Of a DNA stretch of 64,000 nt, positions 17,462 through 26,446 are shown in pieces; the first letter of the stretch is position 1; every line of letters begins with the position of its first letter. The stretch lies in the NCBI RefSeq assembly GCF_020687805.1, contig NZ_JAJEWQ010000008.1:69262-133261 (forward strand), in the 5' to 3' direction. The position numbers and the translations under genes were made by a program. The DNA comes from Planctobacterium marinum (lineage in GTDB: Bacteria > Pseudomonadota > Gammaproteobacteria > Enterobacterales > Alteromonadaceae). The notes beneath the pieces were generated by a model. That model worked only from the letters and a program-made list of their open reading frames with translations. It had not been told where the DNA came from and searched no databases.

Positions 17462-18946
17462 ATGAAATATAAAGATCTGAGAGAATTTATTCAACAGTTA
17501 GAAGAGGTTGGTGAGTTAAATCGCGTTACCGTGCCGGTCAGCACTGAGCTGGAAATGACCGAAATCGCCGATCGCACTTTGCGTGCCGGAGGGCCGGCTA
17601 TTTTATTCGAAAATGTGCAACATCCACATAATCCCGATGGCGTAAATATGCCTGTGTTAGCCAATCTGTTTGGCACGCCAAAACGGGTTGCCATGGGAAT
17701 GGGTCAGGACGATGTAGCAGCGCTCAGAGAGGTAGGGGAGTTGTTGGCATTTCTGAAAGAGCCTGAGCCACCGAAAGGTCTGAAAGATTTATGGCAAAAA
17801 GTCCCGGTCTTTAAGCAGGTGCTCAATATGCCTGCCAGAGAAGTGAAAAAGGCACCCTGTCAGCAGCATGTGTTATCCGGCGAACAAGTGGATTTAAATA
17901 AAATACCGGTACAGCGTTGCTGGCCGGGTGATGTTGCGCCTTTGATCACCTGGGGGCTTACGGTGACCCGCGGCCCAAATAAAAATCGTCAAAATTTGGG
18001 TATTTACCGCCAACAAGTGATTGCCAAAAATAAAGTTATTATGCGCTGGTTGTCGCATCGCGGCGGTGCTTTGGATTTTAAAGAGTGGTGCCAGCAACAT
18101 CCCGGTGAGAAGTTTCCGGTGGCAGTCGCTCTGGGGGCTGATCCGGCGACCATACTGGGTGCCGTAACTCCCGTACCGGATACCTTATCTGAATACGCCT
18201 TTGCAGGACTGTTACGGGGGGATAAAACCGATATCACCGCTTGTATCAGCAATGATTTGCAGGTGCCTGCCAGTGCAGAAATTGTCCTTGAAGGTTATAT
18301 CGACCCGGAGGAAATGGCCCCGGAAGGGCCGTATGGCGATCATACCGGCTATTACAACGAGGTAGAGAGTTTTCCGGTATTTACCGTGACCCACATCACC
18401 CACCGCGATAATCCTATTTATCATTCCACCTACACCGGCAGACCACCGGATGAGCCGGCAATACTGGGGGTGGCACTGAATGAGGTGTTTGTGCCGATCT
18501 TAAAACGGCAGTTTCCTGAAATCGTGGATTTTTACCTGCCACCGGAAGGTTGTTCATATCGCCTCGCCGTAGTCACTATGAAAAAACAATATCCCGGTCA
18601 CGCTAAGCGGGTGATGATGGGGATCTGGTCTTTCCTGCGCCAGTTTATGTATACCAAGTTTGTGATCGTGTGTGATGATGATGTCAACGCCCGCGACTGG
18701 CAGGATGTTATCTGGGCCATGACGACGCGCATGGACCCCGCCAGAGATACCGTAATGATTGAAAATACCCCCATTGATTATCTGGATTTTGCGTCACCGG
18801 TTTCCGGACTGGGCTCAAAAATGGGACTGGACGCCACCAATAAACTGCCTGGTGAAACAGATCGGGAATGGGGTACACCGATAGTGATGGATGAGGCAGT
18901 TAAGGCCAAAATTGATGCCATGTGGCAAGATTTAGGATTAGAGTAA
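17462..18946 (+). CDS. ubiD: 4-hydroxy-3-polyprenylbenzoate decarboxylase UbiD
   Basis: 494 residues, the usual UbiD length. Family blocks include [19 protein letters not shown] at the N terminus, [27 protein letters not shown] around the prenylated-FMN and metal site, [11 protein letters not shown] and [13 protein letters not shown]. UbiD decarboxylates the ubiquinone precursor using prenyl-FMN made by UbiX. The ATG at 17462 is preferred to one 36 bases upstream because it matches the family start. fre follows after 29 bases, the typical ubiD-fre order. Confidence 0.96.
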   Translation: MKYKDLREFIQQLEEVGELNRVTVPVSTELEMTEIADRTLRAGGPAILFENVQHPHNPDGVNMPVLANLFGTPKRVAMGMGQDDVAALREVGELLAFLKEPEPPKGLKDLWQKVPVFKQVLNMPAREVKKAPCQQHVLSGEQVDLNKIPVQRCWPGDVAPLITWGLTVTRGPNKNRQNLGIYRQQVIAKNKVIMRWLSHRGGALDFKEWCQQHPGEKFPVAVALGADPATILGAVTPVPDTLSEYAFAGLLRGDKTDITACISNDLQVPASAEIVLEGYIDPEEMAPEGPYGDHTGYYNEVESFPVFTVTHITHRDNPIYHSTYTGRPPDEPAILGVALNEVFVPILKRQFPEIVDFYLPPEGCSYRLAVVTMKKQYPGHAKRVMMGIWSFLRQFMYTKFVIVCDDDVNARDWQDVIWAMTTRMDPARDTVMIENTPIDYLDFASPVSGLGSKMGLDATNKLPGETDREWGTPIVMDEAVKAKIDAMWQDLGLE

Positions 18947-18975
18947 ACAACGTGAACAGAGGCACAGAGAACGCA

Positions 18976-19677
18976 ATGAGTATAATTCGGGTAAAAGTGG
19001 CTGAAATGCAGTCGGTTTCAGCATTTGTGTATAAGGTGATCCTGAAAAGCGATACCCAGTTACCTGAATTTAGCGCAGGTCAGTATTTGCAGGTGATAAT
19101 GTCCGACGAAGACAAGCGCCCCTTTTCTATTGCTAATCCACCCTATGAAAAAGATTTTCTGGAGCTGCATATTGGTGCGTCAGAGCACAACCCTTATGCA
19201 ATGCAGGTGATCGAGCGTTTACAGGCGGAAGGCGAAATTGACGTTGAGCTTCCCTGTGGCAATGCGGTGATACAGAACGATGCTGAAAATTCTATTCTGA
19301 TTGCGGGGGGCACGGGCTATTCCTACACCCGCAGTTTGCTGTTACAAAAATTGCACGCCAATAAAGGCGCAAAAGTCAGTCTTTATTGGGGCGCAAAGAC
19401 CCCCGCCGATCTGTACGAAATGGATTATCTACTGGCCCTGCAACAGGCCCACAGTGACTTTAAATTTGTGCCGGTGATCGAAACTCCGCTATCTGGTTGG
19501 AATGGCAGAACCGGACTGGTACACAAAGCGGTACTGGCGGATTTTAACTTTCTGGATGGCCAGCATGTGTACGTAGCTGGTCGCTTTGAAATGGCCAAAG
19601 TAGTCAGAGATGAATTTCTGCCTAAGGGTATTCAGCCAGACCAGTTAATTGGCGACGCCTTTGCTTTTATTAATTAA
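18976..19677 (+). CDS. fre: NAD(P)H-flavin reductase Fre
   Basis: 233 residues. FSAGQYLQVIMSDEDKRPFSIANPP is the flavin-binding RPFSIAN block of the ferredoxin-reductase fold, followed by the NAD-binding part with ILIAGGTGYSYTRSLL and YVAGRFEMAKVVRDEF. Fre reduces free flavins with NAD(P)H in the cytoplasm and supports UbiD-linked and other flavin-dependent steps. The start at 18976 follows GAGAACGC and matches the E. coli N terminus. Confidence 0.95.
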   Translation: MSIIRVKVAEMQSVSAFVYKVILKSDTQLPEFSAGQYLQVIMSDEDKRPFSIANPPYEKDFLELHIGASEHNPYAMQVIERLQAEGEIDVELPCGNAVIQNDAENSILIAGGTGYSYTRSLLLQKLHANKGAKVSLYWGAKTPADLYEMDYLLALQQAHSDFKFVPVIETPLSGWNGRTGLVHKAVLADFNFLDGQHVYVAGRFEMAKVVRDEFLPKGIQPDQLIGDAFAFIN

Positions 19678-20079
19678 TGGCAATGGTATTAGGCGGGCTT
19701 TAGAGAAATTGAATACAAAAAGCGTGTAAGAGACCGCTTTTTGTATGGCTTTGCGGGCTATTTTAGCCTTATTAGCGGCAGTAAAGTCGATATTTGTTTG
19801 TCAGGTGTCTGCACAATGTGTGCTTTTTCCCGGTTTTGTGGTCCGATGACATCTGATTCCCTGCCTGACTTTGGCGGCCATTTTTCGCGTCTTGCCTGGC
19901 CAACAGAAGTTATTCGTTAAAGATTAATTATTGCCGGGTGCTGGTTGAGGTGGTTTTTTGCCGCTGTCGTCTGAAATAAACAGCTAACTTGCGCTCCTGT
20001 TACGATTGTTAGTGGGCTTTTTTGTCCTCCTGGTGACAAAATAACCACAGCTATTCAGCGTTTTTTCAGGTTCATTATT
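19678..20079. other. Intergenic region between convergent fre and the cytochrome gene
   Basis: A 402-base gap between two convergent genes. It holds a perfect 12-bp hairpin at 19713-19746, listed separately. The remaining 330 bases are G/T-rich and carry no protein-like frame, RNA gene or repeat that could be recognised. Confidence 0.5.
19713..19746. terminator. Hairpin downstream of fre, probable terminator
   Basis: ATACAAAAAGCG pairs perfectly with CGCTTTTTGTAT across a 10-base loop, 35 bases after the fre stop. The T-run is inside the stem, which could let it act in both directions. Confidence 0.55.
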
Positions 20080-20439
20080 TCAGGGGTTCTGTTTTGGCAT
20101 CAGATGGGGGGCTATTGCCTTTCTGCGGCCACTGGTTTGCGGGAAATAGTGACGTTCCAGATAATTTAACACCCGTTCTTCGTGTTCACCTAACGGCCAT
20201 AATCCCTGTTCCTTTTGCATCCAGCGGATGGTCTTCAGCCAGCCATCTCTGGTCATGCGGTTTTGCGTGATCAGTGAGCCGGAATGACAGGCTGTGCAGT
20301 GGGCAATTACGTAAGGTAAATCCGGATCTTCCGCCAGTTTAAAGGTAGTGCCCTGTGACCAACCTGAAGCACAAAATAACAGCAGCAACAACGCAGCCCA
20401 AACCCGGCGCATTCGCCGGTTTTTTAACAGAAAAATCAT
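20080..20439 (-). CDS. Small monoheme cytochrome c, SorB-like subunit
   Basis: 119 residues with a signal peptide (AALLLLLFCASGWSQG) and one heme-binding motif CTACH in VIAHCTACHSGSL. A methionine near the end of the heme domain (RWMQKEQ) could be the second iron ligand. The gene starts right after the stop of the SorA-like gene (TGATATG), so it is coupled to it. In SorAB-type sulfite dehydrogenases a monoheme cytochrome of this size takes electrons from the molybdenum subunit and passes them to the respiratory chain; that role is inferred from the pairing. It is the last gene of a five-gene operon. Confidence 0.85.
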   Translation of the reverse strand: MIFLLKNRRMRRVWAALLLLLFCASGWSQGTTFKLAEDPDLPYVIAHCTACHSGSLITQNRMTRDGWLKTIRWMQKEQGLWPLGEHEERVLNYLERHYFPQTSGRRKAIAPHLMPKQNP

Positions 20440-20440
20440 A

Positions 20441-21667
20441 TCAGATAACCTGCACCGCAATACGATGAGTGGCATTGTTCAGGTAGCCCTTGGGATTCCA
20501 ACCTGGCAGAACCATGGGTTGCGAAACACCGGTATCGTCAGTGGCCTTAGCCCAAATTTCGTAATAACCGGGTTTGGGGAAGCGTAGTTTGTGTTGCCAG
20601 TGTTGCCAGGCATTTTTATTGACCGGCGATGACAACGGCGCATTCAACCAGGTTTGACCAAAATCAATTGACAGTTGCATCCGGGTGACCTTTTTATCTC
20701 CAGCCCAGGCGTGGCCCCTTACCAGCATCGGCTCGGTTAGTGCTTGCGAGACACCAGATTTGGGAAAGGTGATCAGGGATTTCACTGGCATGGCTTCGAT
20801 GATACACATCTGAGTCTCATCCACGGTGCTGCCTGGTGCCACCGGATTGCAGGGAACGCGATATGCCGTACCTGTCATTTTGGCGCCGTCATGTATCTGA
20901 TTTCTCACCGCGATCTTTTGCAGCCATTTGCCCGATGTGCTGGCTGGCCAACCGCCAAAAACCAGTCTGAGCGGGAAGCCGTTCAATAATGGCAATGGTT
21001 CGTCGTTCATTGCCCAGGCGATTAGCGCTTCGTCTTCCAGCGCTTTGTGGATAGGGACCCCACGGGAAATCGGAAATTTTCCCGGATCGCCCGATAAGTG
21101 CTTATCTGCTCCATAGTAGCCAATGTAAACAGCATCAGGTTTAATGCCACTGGCCTGTAAAACATCTTTGAGCCTTACTCCGGTCCATTTAGGACAACCA
21201 ACAGCCCCCGTAGTCCACTGGTTTCCCTTTGCCGGAGGGTTAAACTCGGCGCGGCCATTGCCCCCACATTCGATGGTTAACTGATAACTATAGTGCTTAA
21301 AATTGTCTTTTAGCTGCTGAATTGTCCAGCTTTTTTCCTGTTCAACCGATTCACCTGAGATGGTCAGGGTCCAGTTGTCACTGTCTGGTGCCTCGGGCGG
21401 AATACCATTGTTGCGGACAAACAGTCTTGACGCCGGTGTAACCTTATCATCCAGCAGGTGGGCCGGCGTTTCCGCATTCAGCGGCCGATCGTTGAGTACC
21501 ACAAGGCCGGGATCTTTACCGGCAATGGTGTTGGTTTCGGCCAATGCAACGGGCAAAAGTCCTGGGGGCAGATATTTGTGAAACACGATCTCAGTGCCCA
21601 ATAGCGCACTGAATGCGCCGGATTGAAGTAAAAAACGGCGTCTGGACAGGTGATTTTTAGCCGGCAT
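20441..21667 (-). CDS. Periplasmic sulfite dehydrogenase molybdenum subunit (SorA-like)
   Basis: 408 residues. A twin-arginine signal (SRRRFLLQSGAFSALLG) marks export of a folded cofactor protein. The sulfite-oxidase fold follows, with the molybdenum-binding cysteine in TIECGGNGRAEF, GCPKWTGVRLKDVL, YYGADKH, and the C-terminal dimerisation domain with LVRGHAWAGDKKVTRMQLSIDFG. Such enzymes oxidise sulfite to sulfate. The alternative is a SoxC-like subunit, but no other sox gene is present. Neighbours are the SorB-like cytochrome downstream and the YeiH-type exporter upstream, so the protein probably detoxifies exported sulfite. Confidence 0.87.
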   Translation of the reverse strand: MPAKNHLSRRRFLLQSGAFSALLGTEIVFHKYLPPGLLPVALAETNTIAGKDPGLVVLNDRPLNAETPAHLLDDKVTPASRLFVRNNGIPPEAPDSDNWTLTISGESVEQEKSWTIQQLKDNFKHYSYQLTIECGGNGRAEFNPPAKGNQWTTGAVGCPKWTGVRLKDVLQASGIKPDAVYIGYYGADKHLSGDPGKFPISRGVPIHKALEDEALIAWAMNDEPLPLLNGFPLRLVFGGWPASTSGKWLQKIAVRNQIHDGAKMTGTAYRVPCNPVAPGSTVDETQMCIIEAMPVKSLITFPKSGVSQALTEPMLVRGHAWAGDKKVTRMQLSIDFGQTWLNAPLSSPVNKNAWQHWQHKLRFPKPGYYEIWAKATDDTGVSQPMVLPGWNPKGYLNNATHRIAVQVI

Positions 21668-21684
21668 AATAGCAACCTTCTTGT

Positions 21685-22689
21685 TTAAAAATATATCAAC
21701 CAGCCGAGAATAATCACTGCAATCCAGGCGGTTTCAGCCACCATCAAAATAATGGGCTTTATGCCAACTTTGGTAAGCTGTCCCAGGTTGGATTTCATCC
21801 CTATTGCCGCAATAGCAACCACCAGGGCAAAGCGGCTTATTTCCGTGGCTGTTGAGGTGATGGCTTCAGGGATCGACACCAGGCTGTTGATTAACATTAG
21901 CACGATAAAGGCCACTAAAAATCCCGGAAGTCCTGGGGTTTTACCATTTTGTACAGCATTGGATTTATTGGCCTTAAGCACCAGTAAAAAACACAGAACC
22001 ACCGGCATTAAAAAAGCCACACGCACCAACTTCGTCAAGGTGGCCAAATCTCCGGTTTGCTCGGAAACTGAATATCCAGCCCCCACCACCTGAGCGACGT
22101 CGTGAATGGTGCCACCTAAAAAGATACTGGTTTGCGTTTCGTCCAGGCCCAGGTATGTAGCAATAATGGGGTAGGCTACCATGGCGATGGTAGACAAAGA
22201 GGTAACGCCAATGACAGTTAACAGCGTGTCTCGTTCGCGGTTTTCGTCTTTGGGTAAAACCGCGGAAATAGCCATAGCTGCTGACGCGCCACATATGGCC
22301 ACAGAACCGCCGGTTAACGCACCAAATCGGCTACTCAGGCGAAACACTTTAGCTAAAAAGATGCCAAACACAATGGTGGATGCCACCGCAATGATCAACA
22401 GCAGAGCGGTTTGCCACCCCAGAGAAATGACATCGTCAAAGGCGATACGCAATCCCAGCAAGGCGACACCGATACGCAACACGTGGCAGGTGGTAAATTC
22501 GATACCGGCTTTACATTGGGTGTCCTGGTAGAGAAAGGACATCGCTATCCCCAGAAGCAGGGCAAACAGCATTGCCGGTGCCCCGTAGTGTTCACTTAAG
22601 AATAATGCGGCCAGCCCGGTAATAATGGCCACAAAAATCCCGGGAGCAAGTTGCCGGGATTGTTGAACGAATTGCTCGAGTTGATACAT
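21685..22689 (-). CDS. YeiH-family putative sulfate/sulfite exporter (UPF0324)
   Basis: 334 residues of polytopic membrane protein with about ten hydrophobic helices. Signature stretches are GIEFTTCHVLRIGVALLGLRI, ALTGGSVAICGASAAMAI and FLGGTIHDVAQVVGAG, which define the YeiH/UPF0324 family. Family members are annotated as putative sulfate exporters, and some occur with taurine or other sulfonate degradation genes. Placed between a sulfonate-type dioxygenase gene and a sulfite dehydrogenase gene, it probably moves sulfite (or sulfate) out of the cytoplasm. Gaps to both neighbours are 15-17 bases. Confidence 0.87.
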   Translation of the reverse strand: MYQLEQFVQQSRQLAPGIFVAIITGLAALFLSEHYGAPAMLFALLLGIAMSFLYQDTQCKAGIEFTTCHVLRIGVALLGLRIAFDDVISLGWQTALLLIIAVASTIVFGIFLAKVFRLSSRFGALTGGSVAICGASAAMAISAVLPKDENRERDTLLTVIGVTSLSTIAMVAYPIIATYLGLDETQTSIFLGGTIHDVAQVVGAGYSVSEQTGDLATLTKLVRVAFLMPVVLCFLLVLKANKSNAVQNGKTPGLPGFLVAFIVLMLINSLVSIPEAITSTATEISRFALVVAIAAIGMKSNLGQLTKVGIKPIILMVAETAWIAVIILGWLIYF

Positions 22690-22704
22690 GTCCTGTCCGT
22701 TGTT

Positions 22705-23694
22705 TTAAGCGGCTGCCAGTGCCACTAATACCTGGCGCTTTCTGTCGCCGGAATAGGGACGACGTCCATGCATAGCCATGTAGTTATCCACCAGAGCGAC
22801 ATCTCCATCCTGCCATTGTAAGTCATAGGTGAATCGATCTGCCAGACCGTTGACCAACTCCAGACCTTCTTTGGGAATGCGACTGCCATCGCCAAAAGTA
22901 ATTGCACTGGCGGGATTTTCCCGGACCCCTTTCCAGCCCATGTAAGCGGCGATTAGCTGATTGAAAAAGGTTTTTACGCCGTTATCCAGCTGCATTACAG
23001 CCTGCATAACCGGAGTCGTTGCTACCAGACTGCCATCTTCCTGCCATTGCCAGCTATAACCCAGCTCCGCCAGTTTGGCCTCGGCGGCTTCTACTGAATC
23101 GACACTGAGGGTGCTCTTCCAGCTACGACCTTGCCCGGAATTAGCATCATCAGCGCCAGGCATACGGGTGGTGTATTTAACGCCTTTTTCTTCAAAGTCT
23201 TTGGCCAGTGTTGGCGCCTGTTTTTCCAGTTCAGTAAACAATGAGTCAGAGCGACACAGTGGAGTCGCGCCGCCGGTTTCGGCTGCTGACTGACAAAAGA
23301 AAAACAGTTTACTGGGATAAATCGGTGTTTGCGCCATTTCGTGATGCAAATAAATTTCTACATCTTTCGGCGCTTCATTGGCGGTAAAAACCCGCTCGGT
23401 AAAGTTTACCCTGACCGCGTTTGACAGCGATTCTTTGTAGGTAAAGTTGGCATAACCAAATGCGGCTGAAAAGGCATCAAAGGTTTCCGCTGAATTAATT
23501 GGAAAACCGCGAAACAGCAATGAACCCGCCGTTGCTAATTCGGATTCCAGCTCAGCCAGATTCTCTTTTACCCAGGCAATGCAGTCGTCAAGATTGGTAA
23601 ATCCGGGTTTGTTTTCGACAATGGCCGGAAAGGTACTGTCACCTAGCTGTAATTGGCCGTCGATATGAGTTAATTCGATCTTTTTCACCTGCAT
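22705..23694 (-). CDS. TauD/TfdA-family Fe(II)/2-oxoglutarate dioxygenase
   Basis: 329 residues, longer than TauD (about 283) and closer to SyrP-type members. The iron facial triad is visible as H117-x-E119 in EIYLHHEMAQ and H309 in YMAMHGRRPY; an arginine near 320 (DRKRQVLV) suits the 2-oxoglutarate carboxylate. LLFRGFPI and FFFCQSAAETGGATPL are further family blocks. Relatives hydroxylate the carbon next to a sulfonate (releasing sulfite) or other substrates. Followed by an exporter and a sulfite dehydrogenase in one operon, a desulfonating role is the best inference. The actual substrate is not determined by sequence. Confidence 0.85.
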   Translation of the reverse strand: MQVKKIELTHIDGQLQLGDSTFPAIVENKPGFTNLDDCIAWVKENLAELESELATAGSLLFRGFPINSAETFDAFSAAFGYANFTYKESLSNAVRVNFTERVFTANEAPKDVEIYLHHEMAQTPIYPSKLFFFCQSAAETGGATPLCRSDSLFTELEKQAPTLAKDFEEKGVKYTTRMPGADDANSGQGRSWKSTLSVDSVEAAEAKLAELGYSWQWQEDGSLVATTPVMQAVMQLDNGVKTFFNQLIAAYMGWKGVRENPASAITFGDGSRIPKEGLELVNGLADRFTYDLQWQDGDVALVDNYMAMHGRRPYSGDRKRQVLVALAAA

Positions 23695-23697
23695 CTC

Positions 23698-24657
23698 CTA
23701 GTCGTAGATTGGACAATGTGTATTAAATGCGGCCTGACAAAACTCGCCAGGATCGTTGAATCGCTTATTCGCATTTAATGCCGATATCGCCTGCATTTCG
23801 TCTTCGGTAAGACTAAAATCAAAAATATCCAGATTTTCCTTCAGACGATGTAATTTTGAGCTTTTGGGGATAATGGAACAGCCTCGTTGTATGTTCCAAC
23901 GCAATACCACCTGAGCTTCGGTTTTTCCGGTTCTGGCTGCGGCTTTCTGGACGGCCTCCTGAACCAGTACTGATTCATTTTGCGCTGCCATGTTCAACTC
24001 CAGATAAGACAAGGCCCCCAATGGCGAAAAGGCGGTAACCTGCAGCCCCATGTTTTTCGCCAGTTTAATCAGCTTTTCCTGAGTTAAATAAGGGTGTGAT
24101 TCTATCTGCAGCGCAAAGGGTTTTTTGTTGGCGTAGTTCATCAGATCCATCAACAGTGCTGAATTATAATTGCACACCCCAATTTCGCGGGTAAGCCCGG
24201 CATCTACTAACGCTTCCATTGCGTGCCATGTTTCGGATAAAGGCACTTTGGCAAAAGCCATTTTAGGATTTTCGGCATTGGGATCTAAAAACCACTCTGG
24301 AGGATAACGGCTTTCAAAATCTACATATTGTTGCGCAATCGGGAAGTGGATCAGATACAAATCCAGATACTCCAGACCTAAATCAGCCAGGGTTTTTTCC
24401 AAAGCCGGTCTGACGTGTTCTTTGGCATGATAGGTGTTCCACAGCTTGGAAGTTATCCAGAGATCTTCGCGGCGACACAAACCGTCTTCGATTGCCCGTT
24501 TAATGCCTTCACCCACTTGTTTTTCATTGCCGTAATCACAGGCACTGTCGAGATGGCGATAGCCGACAGAGATCGCATCGTAAACCGACTGCGCACAGTC
24601 TTCAGGGGCAATTTTCCACAATCCTAATCCGACTTCGGGCATTTTTTCTAATGGCAT
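23698..24657 (-). CDS. Aldo/keto reductase (xylose-reductase-like)
   Basis: 319 residues forming a TIM-barrel AKR. The catalytic tetrad is readable: Asp and Tyr in HLDSACDYGNEKQVG, Lys in ITSKLWN and His in YLIHFP. The NADP-binding end is IIPKSSKLHRLKEN, and RFNDPGEF near the C terminus resembles yeast-type xylose reductases. The start at 24657 has AAGAGAG upstream; a more distant ATG would add 21 residues not found in the family. First gene of the operon with the dioxygenase (3-base gap), exporter and SorAB-like genes. It could reduce an aldehyde sugar made by the dioxygenase. A 14-bp palindrome at 24728-24741 lies in its promoter. Confidence 0.87.
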   Translation of the reverse strand: MPLEKMPEVGLGLWKIAPEDCAQSVYDAISVGYRHLDSACDYGNEKQVGEGIKRAIEDGLCRREDLWITSKLWNTYHAKEHVRPALEKTLADLGLEYLDLYLIHFPIAQQYVDFESRYPPEWFLDPNAENPKMAFAKVPLSETWHAMEALVDAGLTREIGVCNYNSALLMDLMNYANKKPFALQIESHPYLTQEKLIKLAKNMGLQVTAFSPLGALSYLELNMAAQNESVLVQEAVQKAAARTGKTEAQVVLRWNIQRGCSIIPKSSKLHRLKENLDIFDFSLTEDEMQAISALNANKRFNDPGEFCQAAFNTHCPIYD

Positions 24658-25092
24658 TGTTAACTCTCTTGTTAGCATTTGGGACAAACGCTTTAGCACT
24701 ATGTGTAAATCGCCTGTCAAATCTTGTGTCTTATATAAGACTTATATTAGATTTAATCAGACAAATGTCAATCCCGCATGACTGAAATTTGTGCACAATT
24801 TTTAATGTAATGTTAAAAAGGCTGGCGCAAGGGCTGGTTTGAACGGACTTCGAACCATACACCGATAAATCCTTGTAGATTGGAATTTATTCCAACGACG
24901 CGTTTTTGATGTTTAAACGTACTGTTGGTACTGTTCATTTTGTGCCATGCGTAATTTGGGGCAAATCTCTTGCGGCTATTGCCTTTTGTGACTTTTAGAT
25001 ATTTGATTATCATGGCACTATGGATGCAAGTGGGCTAATGCTCGGCAGAACAACACTCAATTTGTGCGATATTAAATTTTTACAGGTAATCC
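24658..25092. other. Intergenic region between the AKR operon and a small AT-rich island
   Basis: 435 bases separating divergent genes. Besides the operator it contains a small hairpin, TTGGAAT-TT-ATTCCAA at 24880-24895. Short frames in this region on the minus strand have no ribosome site or protein-like composition and were not called. Confidence 0.4.
24728..24741. promoter_or_regulatory. Palindromic operator upstream of the AKR-dioxygenase-SorAB operon
   Basis: GTCTTATATAAGAC, a perfect 14-bp palindrome 70 bases upstream of the AKR start codon. An imperfect second core, CTTATATTAG, overlaps it at 24741-24750. The same word or a close variant occurs before the GH31 gene and before the TonB-dependent receptor gene. 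It is the best candidate binding site for the GntR/UTRA protein encoded at 26645-27394. Confidence 0.75.
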
Positions 25093-25569
25093 ATGCTGAA
25101 GCGTATCTTCTCGCTAATACTTTTCTTTTTTTGTGTGCAAGCTTTTTCTTATCAGGCTTCATTTGCACATCTGCACTATTACAAAACCGAAGGAGTATTG
25201 CCCGAGCCGTATAATTCATTCAGTCTCGAAATTAAATTAAATGAAGAAAGCGATGACGCTGAATTATTTGAGCTTTGGATTTCGAATAGAAGGATTGATT
25301 TTGGTGATAAAGACCTAACCAAATTAAAGGCACTAGACTTAAGTTCCTTAAGAATTTTAACTGAAATGTATAGAGCGCCGGGAGCCCCAGCTGTACCTAT
25401 TCAGGAAGGTTTCCAAGACTGGTTTTTCATCAAGATTGACTTTGGGGAAAGTTATAGAGTCGAATGGGATCAGGATGGTGAAACGCATTATAAATGGGGT
25501 AAGGATACATTAGAAATAATGGTCACCATGGGTGAAGAAGGTTCAATTAACGTTTTAAAACTTCAGTAG
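25093..25569 (+). CDS. Hypothetical secreted protein
   Basis: 158 residues with a clear signal peptide (LKRIFSLILFFFCVQAFSYQASFA) and an acidic mature part. No family is recognised. A CAGG about eight bases before the ATG may be the ribosome site. Base composition is more AT-rich than in the flanking operons, and the gene is followed by other small orphan frames, so it is probably part of an acquired patch. The mature region has SLEIKLNEESDDAELFELW and DWFFIKIDFGESYRVEW, which look like a beta-rich fold. Confidence 0.6.
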   Translation: MLKRIFSLILFFFCVQAFSYQASFAHLHYYKTEGVLPEPYNSFSLEIKLNEESDDAELFELWISNRRIDFGDKDLTKLKALDLSSLRILTEMYRAPGAPAVPIQEGFQDWFFIKIDFGESYRVEWDQDGETHYKWGKDTLEIMVTMGEEGSINVLKLQ

Positions 25570-25676
25570 GGTTGGTAAATTAGCTGTAGCAAAACTGCCC
25601 ACTAAAGTGGTACAAGAACATTCTTCGGGTAGTTTAGCCAGCGAGTAATCGACCTTTAAATTAGCTGTTGGTTCTT

Positions 25677-26053
25677 ATGAGTAAGCTGAAAAACCATTAG
25701 TAATTGATAACTTCGGAGAGTTATTAGCTCTTCACCGAATTATTATAGAGGCACGCTTCAACCAAGTTCCTCGCGACTTAGACGTTCGAAGAGGAGCACT
25801 TGTTGTTGATCTGGCGAATAAAGTTGTTTCGTTGCTGCAAGAAAATGACGAAAGCGCCAATTGGGAAGAATGGCTTGTTGCTGATGAACACCCTTATATT
25901 ATTGAAACTATCACCAGAAGAATTGAAGAAGATAATGAGGGTATTTGGGCTAATTTAACTCAAGAAGAAAAGCCTGAATTTATTGAGTATTTAGCAGTAC
26001 CGTTCAAGCCCTCTAAACAAATAATCGCAAAGCTTATTCAAGAGAACACATAA
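25677..26053 (+). pseudogene. Small hypothetical gene, probably frameshifted near its start
   Basis: From 25685 to 26053 there is an uninterrupted, protein-like frame: it begins AEKPLVIDNFGELLAL, continues RRGALVVDLANKVVSLLQENDES and ends AKLIQENT. It has no ATG or GTG start near its beginning; the first TTG is at 25832 in the middle of the conserved-looking part. An ATG at 25677 reads MSK and then runs out of frame into a stop at 25698. One missing base around 25683-25685 would join MSK to AEKPLV. This looks like a recent frameshift, though a sequencing error or an unusual start cannot be excluded. No family recognised. Confidence 0.5.
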
Positions 26054-26170
26054 CAAGCATATTGACGCGCTGCGCTGGGACATTTGCTTGTATGTTCCCT
26101 CCGTTTTGTATTTTTAGCCTCCTGGTAATTACCCCTTTTAGGAAGGTATTGCATTTAAAAAGAATTGAGC

Positions 26171-26446
26171 ATGTCCAAGAAAATTGAAGCTAATGAACTA
26201 GAAAGCCTGGAAGTTAATGGTGTCGGACAAGTTACTCCTGGCATGCATTTAGAGCATGCTGTCTTTGGTTTAGGCCAAGTAGAAGCGATCTTTAACTTTG
26301 TTAAATCTGACGATATAACGATACGCATAAATTTCGAAAAACATGGTTCAAAGGCATTGGTGCCGGAGTATGCAAATCTGTCACTACCAAAACCTAAAAC
26401 ACAAAAAAACTCGTTCATCTCTAAGCTAGTCGGATGGGGCAAATAA
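26171..26446 (+). CDS. Small protein with a UvrD C-terminal/Tudor-like domain
   Basis: 91 residues. The core GMHLEHAVFGLGQVEAIF followed by IRINFEKHGSKALVPEYANL has the pattern of the Tudor-like domain found at the C terminus of UvrD/PcrA helicases (G-x-x-V-x-H-x-x-F-G-x-G-x-V and a final F-x-x-x-G-x-K-x-L-x-x-x-Y-A). In those helicases this domain contacts RNA polymerase. Here it stands alone with no helicase. ATG at 26171 is used; the TTG two codons before is possible. It lies within an AT-rich patch of orphan genes, so function is open. Confidence 0.6.
   Translation: MSKKIEANELESLEVNGVGQVTPGMHLEHAVFGLGQVEAIFNFVKSDDITIRINFEKHGSKALVPEYANLSLPKPKTQKNSFISKLVGWGK

Noticed and set aside
26044-26100. 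An integron attC site after the frameshifted small gene
   Set aside because: CATAACAAGC and a pairing GCTTGT are present, but the GTTRRRY core, the second box and any integrase are missing; kept only as a hint in a finding.
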